From a virus: a stretch of DNA of 45,576 nt. The stretch lies in IMG/VR virus record IMGVR_UViG_3300037961_004642, positions 1 to 45,576 of that record. One strand, written 5' to 3'. The position numbers were made by a program, and so were the translations under genes. Of the stretch, positions 25,495-31,846 are shown in pieces (position 1 is the first letter of the stretch; each line of letters opens with the position of its first letter). Below the pieces are notes generated by a model. That model did not search any database. It worked only from the letters and a program-made list of their open reading frames with translations, and was not told the origin of the DNA.

Positions 25495-25728
25495 TTATGC
25501 TCGTTCAATGCTGAACGGATTGGGTCCTGAGTCTTCCGGGTCGAACCACACGGTATCTCCTTCTTCTACGACAACCATGCGCGCATTCCCGACAGGGAGG
25601 TAGAGACGGGATTCCGTGGCCACGATCTCTCCCTGAACAGCACGGTCCTGCACCCACAGCCGAACCTCACGGAAAGTCTGCGGCGTGAACAGTGCACCCT
25701 TCAGGCCGTTTGCGGATTTCTCTTGCAT
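25495..25728 (-). CDS. Small beta-rich hypothetical protein
   Basis: 77 residues. ATG 25728, with GAGGAAG upstream, is preferred to an ORF start 39 bases earlier. The sequence alternates short beta strands (REVRLWVQDRAVQGEIVATE, RLYLPVG, VVVEEGDTVWF), compatible with a small barrel. It directly follows the stop of the preceding gene. Function unknown. Confidence 0.6.
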   Translation of the reverse strand: MQEKSANGLKGALFTPQTFREVRLWVQDRAVQGEIVATESRLYLPVGNARMVVVEEGDTVWFDPEDSGPNPFSIERA

Positions 25729-25729
25729 A

Positions 25730-25969
25730 TCACTTCCTCTTTCGGTATTGCCGCATGTACGCCGCATTTGCTGCCCGAGCTTCGGGAGTGCGACTCCCTC
25801 TCTTGTACTGGGACATCAACGTCCCTCCCGCGACAGGGAACACCTTGTGACAAGAGCAGAACTGTGTCCCTCCGCAGACCTCTCGTATCGGAGGAACGTC
25901 AGGAATGGGATCATGCAGAACAGAAAGGATTGCCTTCACTTTTTCATCCCGTGTCAACTTCTGAATCAC
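25730..25969 (-). CDS. Small Cys-motif protein with basic tail
   Basis: 79 residues from GTG 25969, chosen for GGAG six bases ahead over the TTG at 25981. A possible metal site is formed by CGGTQFCSCHK. The C-terminal 20 residues (TPEARAANAAYMRQYRKRK) are strongly basic and helical, as in small DNA-binding or HNH-associated phage proteins. Function unknown. It is separated from the upstream gene by a terminator and a TACCCTA motif. Confidence 0.55.
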   Translation of the reverse strand: MIQKLTRDEKVKAILSVLHDPIPDVPPIREVCGGTQFCSCHKVFPVAGGTLMSQYKRGSRTPEARAANAAYMRQYRKRK

Positions 25970-25988
25970 TGTGATCTCCAATCAACGG

Positions 25989-26021
25989 AAAAGGGACTCC
26001 CCCGAATGAGGAAGTCCCTTT
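25989..26021 (-). terminator. Intrinsic terminator between early leftward genes
   Basis: Stem AAAGGGACT (25990-25998 with 26013-26021), loop of 14 bases, followed on the minus strand by TTTTCCG. It lies after the 125-residue gene and before the 79-residue gene. Confidence 0.7.
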
Positions 26022-26039
26022 AGGGTAACACCACCCTAA
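26021..26039 (-). promoter_or_regulatory. TACCCTA motif with inverted partner
   Basis: On the plus strand TAGGGTA (26021-26027) and, six bases later, ACCCTAA (26034-26039) form an inverted pair. On the minus strand the motif reads TACCCTAA, 52 bases upstream of the GTG at 25969. It overlaps the terminator stem, so it may restart transcription just past it or bind a regulator. Confidence 0.45.
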
Positions 26040-26055
26040 CCGATTGTGCAACCGA

Positions 26056-26433
26056 TCACGAAAGCTCCTTGCGAAGCTGCGCAATCGCACCCTCGATCTT
26101 CGTCACGTCGGAGGCCAGCACCTTGAACGGCGCATCCCCGACCCAACCCTGAAGTGAGAACGACAGCACAGCACGTCCGCTGTACTCCTCCACCGACAGA
26201 AGCACCTCATCGACAGAGACCGACAGAGGCAGCTTGCTCGCGTCCACATCCAGAAGCGGGTCGTCCTTCTTCTTCGCCGTCTTCGGTGCAGGCTTCTTCT
26301 CCGTCACCGCACCAGCAGGGTCAGAGGGCTCACCCTCTTCTGCCGGGTGGGTCACCTGTACGGTCGGCTCTTCATCCGGCGCAGGCTTGTTCTCTTCCGC
26401 AGCCTTCTTCTGGCCATTGGGTGCAGCAGTCAT
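26056..26433 (-). CDS. Acidic/Pro-rich protein with beta domain
   Basis: 125 residues from ATG 26433, the start fixed by AAGGAGG six bases upstream. Residues 1-60 are a disordered Glu/Pro/Lys/Ala mix (KKPAPKTAKKKDD). Residues 65-125 are beta-rich (LPLSVSVDEVLLSVEEYSGR) with a final helix (ASDVTKIEGAIAQLRKELS). No family recognised. A TACCCTAA motif lies 16-22 bases upstream. Confidence 0.6.
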   Translation of the reverse strand: MTAAPNGQKKAAEENKPAPDEEPTVQVTHPAEEGEPSDPAGAVTEKKPAPKTAKKKDDPLLDVDASKLPLSVSVDEVLLSVEEYSGRAVLSFSLQGWVGDAPFKVLASDVTKIEGAIAQLRKELS

Positions 26434-26448
26434 TCGATCCTCCTTGTT

Positions 26449-26455
26449 TAGGGTA
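26449..26455 (-). promoter_or_regulatory. TACCCTA promoter-like motif
   Basis: Reads TACCCTAA on the coding strand, with TG three bases before it, immediately upstream of the AAGGAGG ribosome site of the 26433 gene. Fits an extended -10 element of form TANNNT. Confidence 0.45.
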
Positions 26456-26496
26456 GACACCAGGCTACAGGGTATTCCGGGTCAGGTCAACGGGGA

Positions 26497-26724
26497 TTAG
26501 GGTGCCTCAGCTACCACTTCCCAGGGACGTGCAGTACGTGTGGTGCCGGTCTCCATTGAGTTGAGGAGTACGTATAGCGACCCAGACCCCGAACTCAGCA
26601 CATACACGCTTACGACCTTCCAACTGATCTTTCCTGTTCGATACCGAACAATCCTCCCAGGAGCGATCTTCTCCTTGTCCAGCATTTCTCTTTGCTCATC
26701 GACGGACGGCATTTTCCAGCTCAT
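26497..26724 (-). CDS. Small beta-barrel-like hypothetical protein
   Basis: 75 residues from ATG 26724 with AAAGAGA upstream. The middle (GRIVRYRTGKISWKVVSVYV, then SLYVLLNSM) is a run of beta strands compatible with an SH3-like fold, followed by a short polar end. It is similar in style to the 105-residue protein at 33083. Function unknown. Confidence 0.6.
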   Translation of the reverse strand: MSWKMPSVDEQREMLDKEKIAPGRIVRYRTGKISWKVVSVYVLSSGSGSLYVLLNSMETGTTRTARPWEVVAEAP

Positions 26725-26737
26725 GGAAATCTCTTTC

Positions 26738-26744
26738 TAGGGTA
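26738..26744 (-). promoter_or_regulatory. TACCCTA promoter-like motif
   Basis: On the coding strand TTGCTACCCTAG, i.e. a TGC-extended -10-type hexamer, 14-20 bases upstream of ATG 26724. Confidence 0.45.
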
Positions 26745-26776
26745 GCAACAAGTCAGGGAGAGGCGACAAGGGAGAT

Positions 26777-26848
26777 TTAGCGGAAGCCGCGCCCAACCAG
26801 CCCAGCGCGCTCGCCCTTGTTCTTACGTGGCTGTCCACGCCTCTCACC
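26777..26848 (-). other. Open extension after a UGA stop, or gene without visible start
   Basis: Directly after the stop of the 102-residue gene the same frame stays open for 23 codons to TAA. It encodes a basic, coding-like peptide (containing RRGQPRKNKGERAG, then LVGRGFR). No ATG, GTG or TTG occurs in the frame. Either UGA 26849-26851 is read through, or a start was lost, or this is chance. Confidence 0.35.
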
Positions 26849-27157
26849 TCAACTCTTGGTGCCCGGCACCGTCCCGGTCAGGATGTACTGCTCAATCTGG
26901 GAAGCAACATCAATCAGATCATTCGGGCCGTCGAGGGTATCGAGGAACCCCCGCTGTGCGTACTGAATGGCCTGCATCCGAATGTTGGTGCGGACCTCAT
27001 CCACATCCTCCGACACAGGCTCATTGCTACCGTCAGTCGACTGCTCAGTCAGCCCCTCCAGAACGTCAATCGCATTCAGTATTGTCCTCTGGTCTCTTCC
27101 TGTGGCCCACTTCAAAGTCTCTCGAAGCTCTACAACAAGGTCAGAGTGGTTAGTCAT
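26849..27157 (-). CDS. Hypothetical helical acidic protein
   Basis: 102 residues from ATG 27157 behind AAGGAG, overlapping the upstream gene by 8 bases. Predominantly helical and acidic; no motif recognised. The N-terminal part (DLVVELRETLKWATGRDQRT) and C-terminal part (LIDVASQIEQYILTG) could form a small bundle. Early leftward gene of unknown role. Confidence 0.6.
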   Translation of the reverse strand: MTNHSDLVVELRETLKWATGRDQRTILNAIDVLEGLTEQSTDGSNEPVSEDVDEVRTNIRMQAIQYAQRGFLDTLDGPNDLIDVASQIEQYILTGTVPGTKS

Positions 27158-27341
27158 GTCGATCTCCTTCTTTCATCAGTTCTTCAAATCCAACGGGCTC
27201 AGCAGTCAGGAAGTGTTCGACTGCCTCTGCTGCCTCTTCCTTGGACTCGTAATAGCCCAGGTGTGTTCCTCCGCGCATGTTCAGCCGAATGGCTATGGCA
27301 GGCCATCGGAAGTCTGCTGACGGATGGTCTCTACGTCCCAT
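27150..27341 (-). CDS. Small AP2-like / single-domain protein
   Basis: 63 residues. ATG 27341 is chosen because AAGGAG lies in front of it; an in-frame GTG at 27365 has none. The segment IAIRLNMRGGTHLGYYESKE, continuing EAAEAVEHF, resembles the strand-strand-helix end of AP2-type DNA-binding domains found in phage homing proteins, by eye only. It is the first gene of the leftward arm. Confidence 0.55.
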   Translation of the reverse strand: MGRRDHPSADFRWPAIAIRLNMRGGTHLGYYESKEEAAEAVEHFLTAEPVGFEELMKEGDRHD

Positions 27342-27359
27342 TCGAATCTCCTTCTTATC

Positions 27360-27554
27360 AGTCACCGATCTGGTGTGTCTCTAGGGTAGCATAGCTCCCT
27401 GTCTGAGTCTAGGGTATGTGAGGATTGGGGCTGTGGGTTAGGGTAGTCAAGGAAACTGCATTTGTCAGTGTGGTAGCAGTCAAATAGATGAATGCTCCTC
27501 CTTCCTTACAAGATGCTTTGATGAATCCAAGTTCAACCTCAACGGGAGACAGAC
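27360..27554. promoter_or_regulatory. Divergent promoter region between the two arms
   Basis: This gap separates the first leftward and first rightward genes. Leftward, three TACCCTA motifs stand in series (plus-strand TAGGGTA at 27382, 27410 and 27439). The one nearest the gene reads TATGCTACCCTAG, and CCTTGACTACCCTAA is the farthest. Rightward, TTGTCA (27462-27467) and TAGATG (27485-27490) are 17 bases apart, a plausible sigma-70-type promoter. This is likely the main early control region. Confidence 0.6.
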
Positions 27555-27752
27555 ATGACCTCAACCATCGTTCGCAAGAACCACCGCGCTATCTACCGCA
27601 CACTCGCTGCCCTGCCTGGTTGGACGCACAAGGATGAGGTACTGTCCGCTACCTACCGGATCATGGGCAACACGGAGCAGATGTACCACGACCGTCGCTC
27701 AGACATCCTCATCACTAACACGTCGAGGGCCGTGGGGATCTCGGCATACTGA
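27555..27752 (+). CDS. First rightward gene, small basic protein
   Basis: 65 residues from ATG 27555 with GGGAG upstream. Basic, with a helical N-terminus (STIVRKNHRAIYRTLAALPG) and a wing-like centre (WTHKDEVLSATYRI). It could be a small winged-helix DNA-binding protein. As the first gene after the divergent promoters it is probably expressed immediately. Family not recognised. Confidence 0.6.
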   Translation: MTSTIVRKNHRAIYRTLAALPGWTHKDEVLSATYRIMGNTEQMYHDRRSDILITNTSRAVGISAY

Positions 27753-27760
27753 CCCATAGG

Positions 27761-27786
27761 GCGGGTCCGGCTACGGCCGGGCTCGC
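27761..27786 (+). terminator. Stable hairpin with UACG tetraloop
   Basis: An 11-bp stem (27761-27771 with 27776-27786, two G-U pairs in RNA) closed by a cUACGg tetraloop, one of the most stable RNA loops. It lies 8 bases after the stop of the first rightward gene. No T tract follows, so attenuation, RNA stabilisation or processing are as likely as termination. Confidence 0.5.
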
Positions 27787-27807
27787 TCTCCAGGGTGGAG
27801 GAATCAA

Positions 27808-27885
27808 ATGGATCTAGCACACCGCTCTCCCATCCCTGACAGATTCTTTACAGCACCAACCACACGACGAATGAAAGCACCGTAG
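27808..27885 (+). CDS. Micro-ORF (25 residues)
   Basis: ATG 27808 has a textbook ribosome site (GGAGGA, five bases). The product is short, basic at the end (RFFTAPTTRRMKAP). The codons TTC TTT ACA GCA include a CTTTACAG motif. It may be a genuine small peptide or a leader for the next gene, whose own GGAGG overlaps the stop. Confidence 0.5.
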   Translation: MDLAHRSPIPDRFFTAPTTRRMKAP

Positions 27886-27897
27886 GAGGTAGCACGC

Positions 27898-28059
27898 ATG
27901 ACTCTCTGGCAGCACGCATTCAATTGGGCTTACGCGCATGGAATCCGCGACGCATTCGGTTACGCCGAATGGTACGCCGATGAGTACCCCGACGGGGAAT
28001 GCTCGCACCCATCCGTGTATGAGCAGTACGCCGAACTTACGGAAGGCGCGGACGCATGA
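27898..28059 (+). CDS. Small acidic aromatic protein (53 residues)
   Basis: ATG 27898 behind GGAGG. Aromatic and acidic (NWAYAHGIRDAFGYAEWYAD), single Cys. Typical of the many small early proteins of actinobacteriophages. Function unknown. Confidence 0.6.
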   Translation: MTLWQHAFNWAYAHGIRDAFGYAEWYADEYPDGECSHPSVYEQYAELTEGADA

Positions 28060-28071
28060 GCGCCCACCGCT

Positions 28072-28151
28072 AGGTTTGACATACCCCTAAGAGGTACGTA
28101 CAGCCTCAGTACCCTAGTCCGCCCTATCTCTCGGCCACCCTATATACCCTA
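28072..28151 (+). promoter_or_regulatory. Candidate promoter cluster
   Basis: TTGACA (28076-28081) with TACAGC 17 bases on gives a weak sigma-70-type pair. Two TACCCTAG motifs (28110 and 28145) follow, the second as TATACCCTAG, 54 bases upstream of the next start. The region is non-coding and marks the beginning of a new unit. Confidence 0.55.
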
Positions 28152-28204
28152 GGAAGAATGAGAGAGCGCGGCGAACGTGACAGCGAAAGAAAAGGGGAAG
28201 AGCG

Positions 28205-28405
28205 ATGAATGCAGGCAAAAAAGTCCGCACGCAACTGACAAGCAAATCCGGGAACTCGATCAACGTCTACGGACAACTGACCGAGGAGGGTAACTACGTA
28301 GCAGCATGGACTGCCAGCCAACACCTTGGCTACTTTCGGATCGAACGTTTCGCCGGCAGCACACTCACTGCACGCACATTGCACGACCTACTGACAGGAG
28401 CATAA
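28205..28405 (+). CDS. Small hypothetical protein
   Basis: 66 residues from ATG 28205 behind GGGGAAG. Starts basic (MNAGKKVRTQLTSKSG), then a beta-rich part (INVYGQLTEEGNYVAAW) and a helical end. Its stop overlaps the next ATG (TAATG). Function unknown. Confidence 0.55.
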   Translation: MNAGKKVRTQLTSKSGNSINVYGQLTEEGNYVAAWTASQHLGYFRIERFAGSTLTARTLHDLLTGA

Positions 28406-28563
28406 TGTCTTGGCGTTCGATTCATCGTGACTACCTCCACGCACAAGCAATGGCAGCACACACAGGAGAACCCTGGCGGAAAGAGGAAGCTGACATCCTT
28501 AGAGACGCAGCAATCCTCGCCTTCCAGGAAACCCTCTACTCTCAGGCGGCGGACCCGCGCTAG
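28405..28563 (+). CDS. Small hypothetical protein (52 residues)
   Basis: ATG 28405 overlaps the previous stop by one base and has AGGAG upstream. Helical, with HRDYLHAQAMAAHTGEPWRK. Function unknown. Followed by a non-coding region of about 320 bases with hairpins and repeats. Confidence 0.55.
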   Translation: MSWRSIHRDYLHAQAMAAHTGEPWRKEEADILRDAAILAFQETLYSQAADPR

Positions 28564-28615
28564 CGGGTCAGTCCGCCAGCCTGATCTGATCCCACTGCGA
28601 CCTACACGAGAGCAT

Positions 28616-28640
28616 AAAAAAAGACTCCCTGTCGCGGGAG
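28616..28640 (-). terminator. Intrinsic terminator pointing leftward
   Basis: On the minus strand CTCCC-loop-GGGAG is followed by seven T residues (plus strand A 28616-28622). A terminator in this direction inside the rightward arm implies leftward transcription arriving from the 28.65-28.88 kb gap. The stem is short (5 bp plus one). Confidence 0.5.
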
Positions 28641-28658
28641 CCTTCCTCTCATCATCTC

Positions 28659-28699
28659 AATCCCTATCTATGCTGCTGGTCGCCAGCATAGTAGGGATT
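28659..28699. terminator. 16-bp inverted repeat
   Basis: Bases 28659-28675 pair with 28684-28699, interrupted by one bulged T, with an 8-base loop and TTTAA behind it on the plus strand. It could terminate the 52-residue gene's transcript or serve as a protein-binding palindrome. It is adjacent to the leftward terminator. Confidence 0.5.
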
Positions 28700-28882
28700 T
28701 AATACCCCCCGCAAGTTAAACTTTCAAACACTTCCCTCTGACCTGGGCTTTTGTGCCAAAACTTTCTTTTGAGCCACCCTAGTCACCCTAACTACCCCAA
28801 ACTTTCTATGGACTTTCCAAAGAGCAAGTACCCTAGACTCGATCCCACACCTACCAGCAACACCGACAGAGAGAGACGCACC
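28700..28882 (+). promoter_or_regulatory. Non-coding control region with three AAACTTTC repeats
   Basis: AAACTTTC occurs at 28718, 28759 and 28799, spaced 41 and 40 bases, about four helical turns, so all face the same side of DNA. Two are preceded by CC and A. The A+T content is higher than around it. A TACCCTAG motif (28829) stands 54 bases ahead of the next start. CACCCTA variants occur at 28775 and 28784. Operator array or origin-type iterons are both possible. Confidence 0.45.
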
Positions 28883-29254
28883 ATGAGCACCGAACTAGCC
28901 GCAGAGTACGCCGACAGCCTTGTCGAGCAGATCCGAGAGAACGTGTCGAATGGAACCCCGTTCGGCGTTTCGACAGAGGATGAGCCGATCCTGGACCGTG
29001 AGCCGGGCGACGAGGGCAGCGCAATGGATTACCTCTCGGACGTGCTGGACATTCAGTACATCGTGGACAGTGACCGCACGTACCGCGCTGGTCGTGTGCT
29101 GATCACATTCGGTGGGCCTAACGCCTGGGTCAACACACAGACCAGCAACCTGGAGGTTGCATGGTGGAGCGACACCGAATATCGGTCACTTCCCGCAGAG
29201 TTCATCAGCGGGCTCGATGGGGCACTTGAAGAGCTGTGGGAGATGGGCGCATGA
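28883..29254 (+). CDS. Accessory protein (123 residues)
   Basis: Start at ATG 28883 (MSTELAAEYADSL); an earlier in-frame start would lie within the control region. Weak ribosome site (GAGAGAC). Acidic, with central strands (AGRVLITFGGPNAWVNTQTS). The general pattern is common among small proteins of actinobacteriophages; the function is unknown. First member of a run of G+C-rich accessory genes. Confidence 0.65.
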   Translation: MSTELAAEYADSLVEQIRENVSNGTPFGVSTEDEPILDREPGDEGSAMDYLSDVLDIQYIVDSDRTYRAGRVLITFGGPNAWVNTQTSNLEVAWWSDTEYRSLPAEFISGLDGALEELWEMGA

Positions 29255-29406
29255 GTGACGCCACACGCTCCTCTGTCGCTCGACAGAGCGCCCAGTCACG
29301 CCGCATGGACAATCGCATCCGCACCGCTCAGGACCGACTCGCAGACCTTGCCTTCGAACGTTTCGTTCGGGAGCACAACCAGAGCCTCACGAAAGGACAG
29401 AGCTGA
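29251..29406 (+). CDS. Small basic helical protein (51 residues)
   Basis: ATG 29251 overlaps the previous stop (ATGA); the stop overlaps the next ATG (TGATG). Ser/Arg-rich N-terminus and a long helix (RMDNRIRTAQDRLADLAFER). It ends in GQS like the gene after it, because both genes close with an AAAGGACAGAGC segment that serves as ribosome site for the next gene. Confidence 0.55.
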   Translation: MSDATRSSVARQSAQSRRMDNRIRTAQDRLADLAFERFVREHNQSLTKGQS

Positions 29407-29705
29407 TGATCCCGTACCACGAACGCTTCGCTGAGGCCTTGCGAGCAGAGCTTCCCGAGGGCTTCACCGTCCAAGCAGACGCAACGCTAGCGGTTGCAGG
29501 TTTCGGCAGCGCAATCCTTGTCGGATACCCACCGAGCCCCGCCGACAAACGCAAGCCGGTAGACAAGTCTGATGTACTCGACTGGATCGCCAGCGAGGCG
29601 GCAACCCTGCGCCGCAACTCCTACCACTTCACACCGGAAGCCAAGGCAGCGGCTGAAGAGCTGATTAACGCTCTCATGCCAGACCGAGAGAAAGGACAGA
29701 GCTAA
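29406..29705 (+). CDS. Accessory protein (99 residues)
   Basis: ATG 29406, coupled by TGATG. N-terminal HERFAEALRAELPEGFTV and a strand-rich middle (LAVAGFGSAILVGYPP) suggest a small alpha/beta domain. Its last codons repeat the AAAGGACAGAGC sequence of the preceding gene, suggesting duplication of gene ends. Function unknown. Confidence 0.55.
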   Translation: MIPYHERFAEALRAELPEGFTVQADATLAVAGFGSAILVGYPPSPADKRKPVDKSDVLDWIASEAATLRRNSYHFTPEAKAAAEELINALMPDREKGQS

Positions 29706-30149
29706 ATGCTGACCCCCGAGCAGATCGCCGCACAGGCGGTCAGGAATCACTACCCGGAGTCCGTAGCCGGATGGCTCGGAGGACCGGACAACCCTATGGG
29801 CCGACTCGATCACGCCCTCTTCTACGACCGGATCACCAGCGGTGACATTCTCGCGATGCTGGCCGCTGCCGTTGAGTCCGACCGTGCGCAGCTCCGCGAG
29901 GCGATCCGCTCCGATCGCCCGATCCCCGGCCTGCGTCCATACCGTCTAGCCACGGTCGATGAACTCCTCAACGCCTGGGACCAATTCGACAGCTACAGCG
30001 GCGACGTGAGCGAGTTCGTGGACGCCTGGAACAACTACACCGCCGGCCTCGATTTCGCCTGTCCAGACTCCCCGGATGGCCTGCACGCCGTAACGGGCGG
30101 ATCATGCGACAACTGTGGCGATAAGAACCGAGAGGCGTACACATTGTGA
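29706..30149 (+). CDS. Accessory protein with C-terminal Cys cluster
   Basis: 147 residues from ATG 29706, one base after the preceding stop. Mostly helical (LTPEQIAAQAVRNHYPESVA), ending in a Cys cluster (FACPDSPDGLHAVTGGSCDN, then CGDK) that could bind zinc. Function unknown; coupled to the next gene by GTGA. Confidence 0.55.
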   Translation: MLTPEQIAAQAVRNHYPESVAGWLGGPDNPMGRLDHALFYDRITSGDILAMLAAAVESDRAQLREAIRSDRPIPGLRPYRLATVDELLNAWDQFDSYSGDVSEFVDAWNNYTAGLDFACPDSPDGLHAVTGGSCDNCGDKNREAYTL

Positions 30150-30328
30150 CTTACGTCAACGAAACCATGCTTCGACTTGAAGCTATCCGCGCACACGACA
30201 TTGCAGCGGATCGGATGAACTACAGCACAGGGGAAGATCGCCCCGAGGCTGTTCCCTACTTCGATGACTTGACCGACACAGAGCAAGAGCAGGTCATCCG
30301 GGAGTGGGCTGAGATCAATGGATGGTAA
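30146..30328 (+). CDS. Small acidic protein (60 residues)
   Basis: GTG 30146 overlaps the preceding stop. Acidic, with DDLTDTEQEQVIREWAEING at the C-terminus, a pattern shared with the following protein's DDLDPEYQAHQLQNWEDD. This suggests that the two adjacent genes are paralogous in part. Function unknown. Confidence 0.55.
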   Translation: MTYVNETMLRLEAIRAHDIAADRMNYSTGEDRPEAVPYFDDLTDTEQEQVIREWAEINGW

Positions 30329-30815
30329 GCGCATGATGTTCGCCAGTAAGACGCCCCGCGACCTGCTGCACGCGGAATGCAAGCGGGCGTGGAACTCCAC
30401 GGCCCACGAAACGCATTACGCGATGAACGACGCGAGCCGCCCCGAGCCCATGCCGGAATGGGATGACCTTGACCCCGAATACCAGGCGCACCAGCTCCAA
30501 AACTGGGAGGATGACTTGCTCCCACCTGAACCGCTCAACGAGCCGAATCCGATCCTGGTGGCGTTCCGTGAAGAAATTGACGGAGGTGCGGGGCGAGACC
30601 GCTACTCATGGGGCGCGGGATGCTTTGTCCGCTATAGCGAGGCCGAGGCTTTCGCTCACGCCGTTGGCTACTTCCTGACTCAGATGGAGCCGATGGGGGG
30701 CGATCCGAGACTCCCTCGCGTTGCGTTCGGCATCGACGCGACGCCGAGCCACATCACCCACGCCCGCGCCATCCTCACTCGCCTCGCCAACCTCGCAGAC
30801 AAGGAGCAAGCATGA
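30318..30815 (+). CDS. Accessory protein (165 residues)
   Basis: ATG 30318 lies inside the end of the previous gene; ATG 30333 or 30336 are alternatives. The part up to about residue 60 resembles the preceding 60-residue protein. The rest is a mixed domain with YSWGAGCFVRYSEAEAFAHA. Function unknown; no CTGTAAAG site is present in this whole stretch. Confidence 0.5.
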   Translation: MDGKRMMFASKTPRDLLHAECKRAWNSTAHETHYAMNDASRPEPMPEWDDLDPEYQAHQLQNWEDDLLPPEPLNEPNPILVAFREEIDGGAGRDRYSWGAGCFVRYSEAEAFAHAVGYFLTQMEPMGGDPRLPRVAFGIDATPSHITHARAILTRLANLADKEQA

Positions 30816-31270
30816 CCAACGCAGAGCACTACGCCGCCTACCTGGTGGCCGATCAGATCGCCAAGCGCATCGAATCCGTCGGGCACCGAGTCGCGTTCTA
30901 CCAGGCCCACCCTGCTTCCGGCTATGGTCACGGCGTCACAGGCGTGACGCTTCTCGTTCGGGACGCCTACACGCCGGTCATTCGCGAGCAGTTCGCTAAC
31001 GACTTCCTGGACGCCTTCCCCGACACGCGCATCACGCGGGAGCCGGGATACGGCGGTATCCCCGAGATCAAGCTGCACGGCACGGCGCACGCCGGGGTCG
31101 AGTGGAGCATAGACGTCGGTACCGGCGTATGCGAGCGAGTCCAGGTCGGCACCAAGAGCGTCGAGAAGTATGACAGCGACGCGCTGCTGTCCATCCCGAA
31201 GATCACCGTGGATGAGCCGGTCTACGAATACCGCTGCCCTGACCCGATCCTGGCGGGGGTGCCCCGATGA
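30812..31270 (+). CDS. Accessory protein (152 residues)
   Basis: ATG 30812 overlaps the preceding stop (ATGA), with GGAG upstream. N-terminal helix (AEHYAAYLVADQIAKRIES), then strands and a beta-rich C-terminal half. G+C-rich with strongly G/C-ending codons. Function unknown. Confidence 0.55.
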   Translation: MTNAEHYAAYLVADQIAKRIESVGHRVAFYQAHPASGYGHGVTGVTLLVRDAYTPVIREQFANDFLDAFPDTRITREPGYGGIPEIKLHGTAHAGVEWSIDVGTGVCERVQVGTKSVEKYDSDALLSIPKITVDEPVYEYRCPDPILAGVPR

Positions 31271-31485
31271 CCACCCTGCTGCACCCGCACCAGGCTGACG
31301 AGCTGCATGACAAGCTCATGTCCGAGGTCCCCTCTGTCGTGGTCATCGACAACGCGATCCAAGCTGAGTGCGAGAATGAGCGAGACATGACGGGCGAATG
31401 GCCTGATCTGGATAGCCCGTTTGTCTGGGATCACATCAAGACTCTGACGATAGAACGTCTCGACCTCACCTGGATGCACTCGTGA
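31267..31485 (+). CDS. Small acidic protein (72 residues)
   Basis: ATG 31267 overlaps the preceding stop (ATGA). Acidic; HPHQADELHDKLMSEVPS at the N-terminus. Its stop overlaps the GTG of the next gene. Function unknown. Confidence 0.55.
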   Translation: MTTLLHPHQADELHDKLMSEVPSVVVIDNAIQAECENERDMTGEWPDLDSPFVWDHIKTLTIERLDLTWMHS

Positions 31486-31637
31486 GACTCTGGTACGCAG
31501 TAGAACTGATTTGCGCCCTTGTGTTCTTCACCCTCTTGGTGACATACCTGTTCGATTCGAACATTGACGGGAGACTGTTTCTCTCAGCCCTTGCAATCGC
31601 AGGGTTCGCATACGCAAACGACAAGGCGGAATCATGA
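31482..31637 (+). CDS. Small two-helix membrane protein (51 residues)
   Basis: GTG 31482 overlaps the preceding stop. Two hydrophobic segments (about 4-23, YAVELICALVFFTLLVTYLF, and 31-44) flank a short polar turn. The stop overlaps the next ATG, which also starts a membrane protein, so the two may form a pair at the membrane. Function unknown; exclusion or holin-like roles are possible. Confidence 0.6.
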   Translation: MRLWYAVELICALVFFTLLVTYLFDSNIDGRLFLSALAIAGFAYANDKAES

Positions 31638-31846
31638 AGAACACAGACAAACAACGGTTCGAGTGGAGGTTGTGGGCTGTCGCTCTCGGCCTGGGCCTGC
31701 TGATCGGTATTGGCCTGGCTCTGGCCTATATGGCACACGAGGCGGACCCGGACCCTGGAACTCTCTTCGAACAAACGCAAAGCCCTATCACTGTCTGCAT
31801 GACCGATGACCCGCCCGCACCGTGTGAGAGGAGTGAGCATGGTTGA
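31634..31846 (+). CDS. Single-span membrane protein (70 residues)
   Basis: ATG 31634 is coupled to the previous membrane gene by ATGA. A basic N-terminus precedes one hydrophobic helix (about 14-33, WAVALGLGLLIGIGLALAYM), followed by an acidic, Pro-rich tail with two Cys near its end. The charge pattern suggests N-in topology with the Cys-containing tail outside. Function unknown. Confidence 0.6.
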   Translation: MKNTDKQRFEWRLWAVALGLGLLIGIGLALAYMAHEADPDPGTLFEQTQSPITVCMTDDPPAPCERSEHG

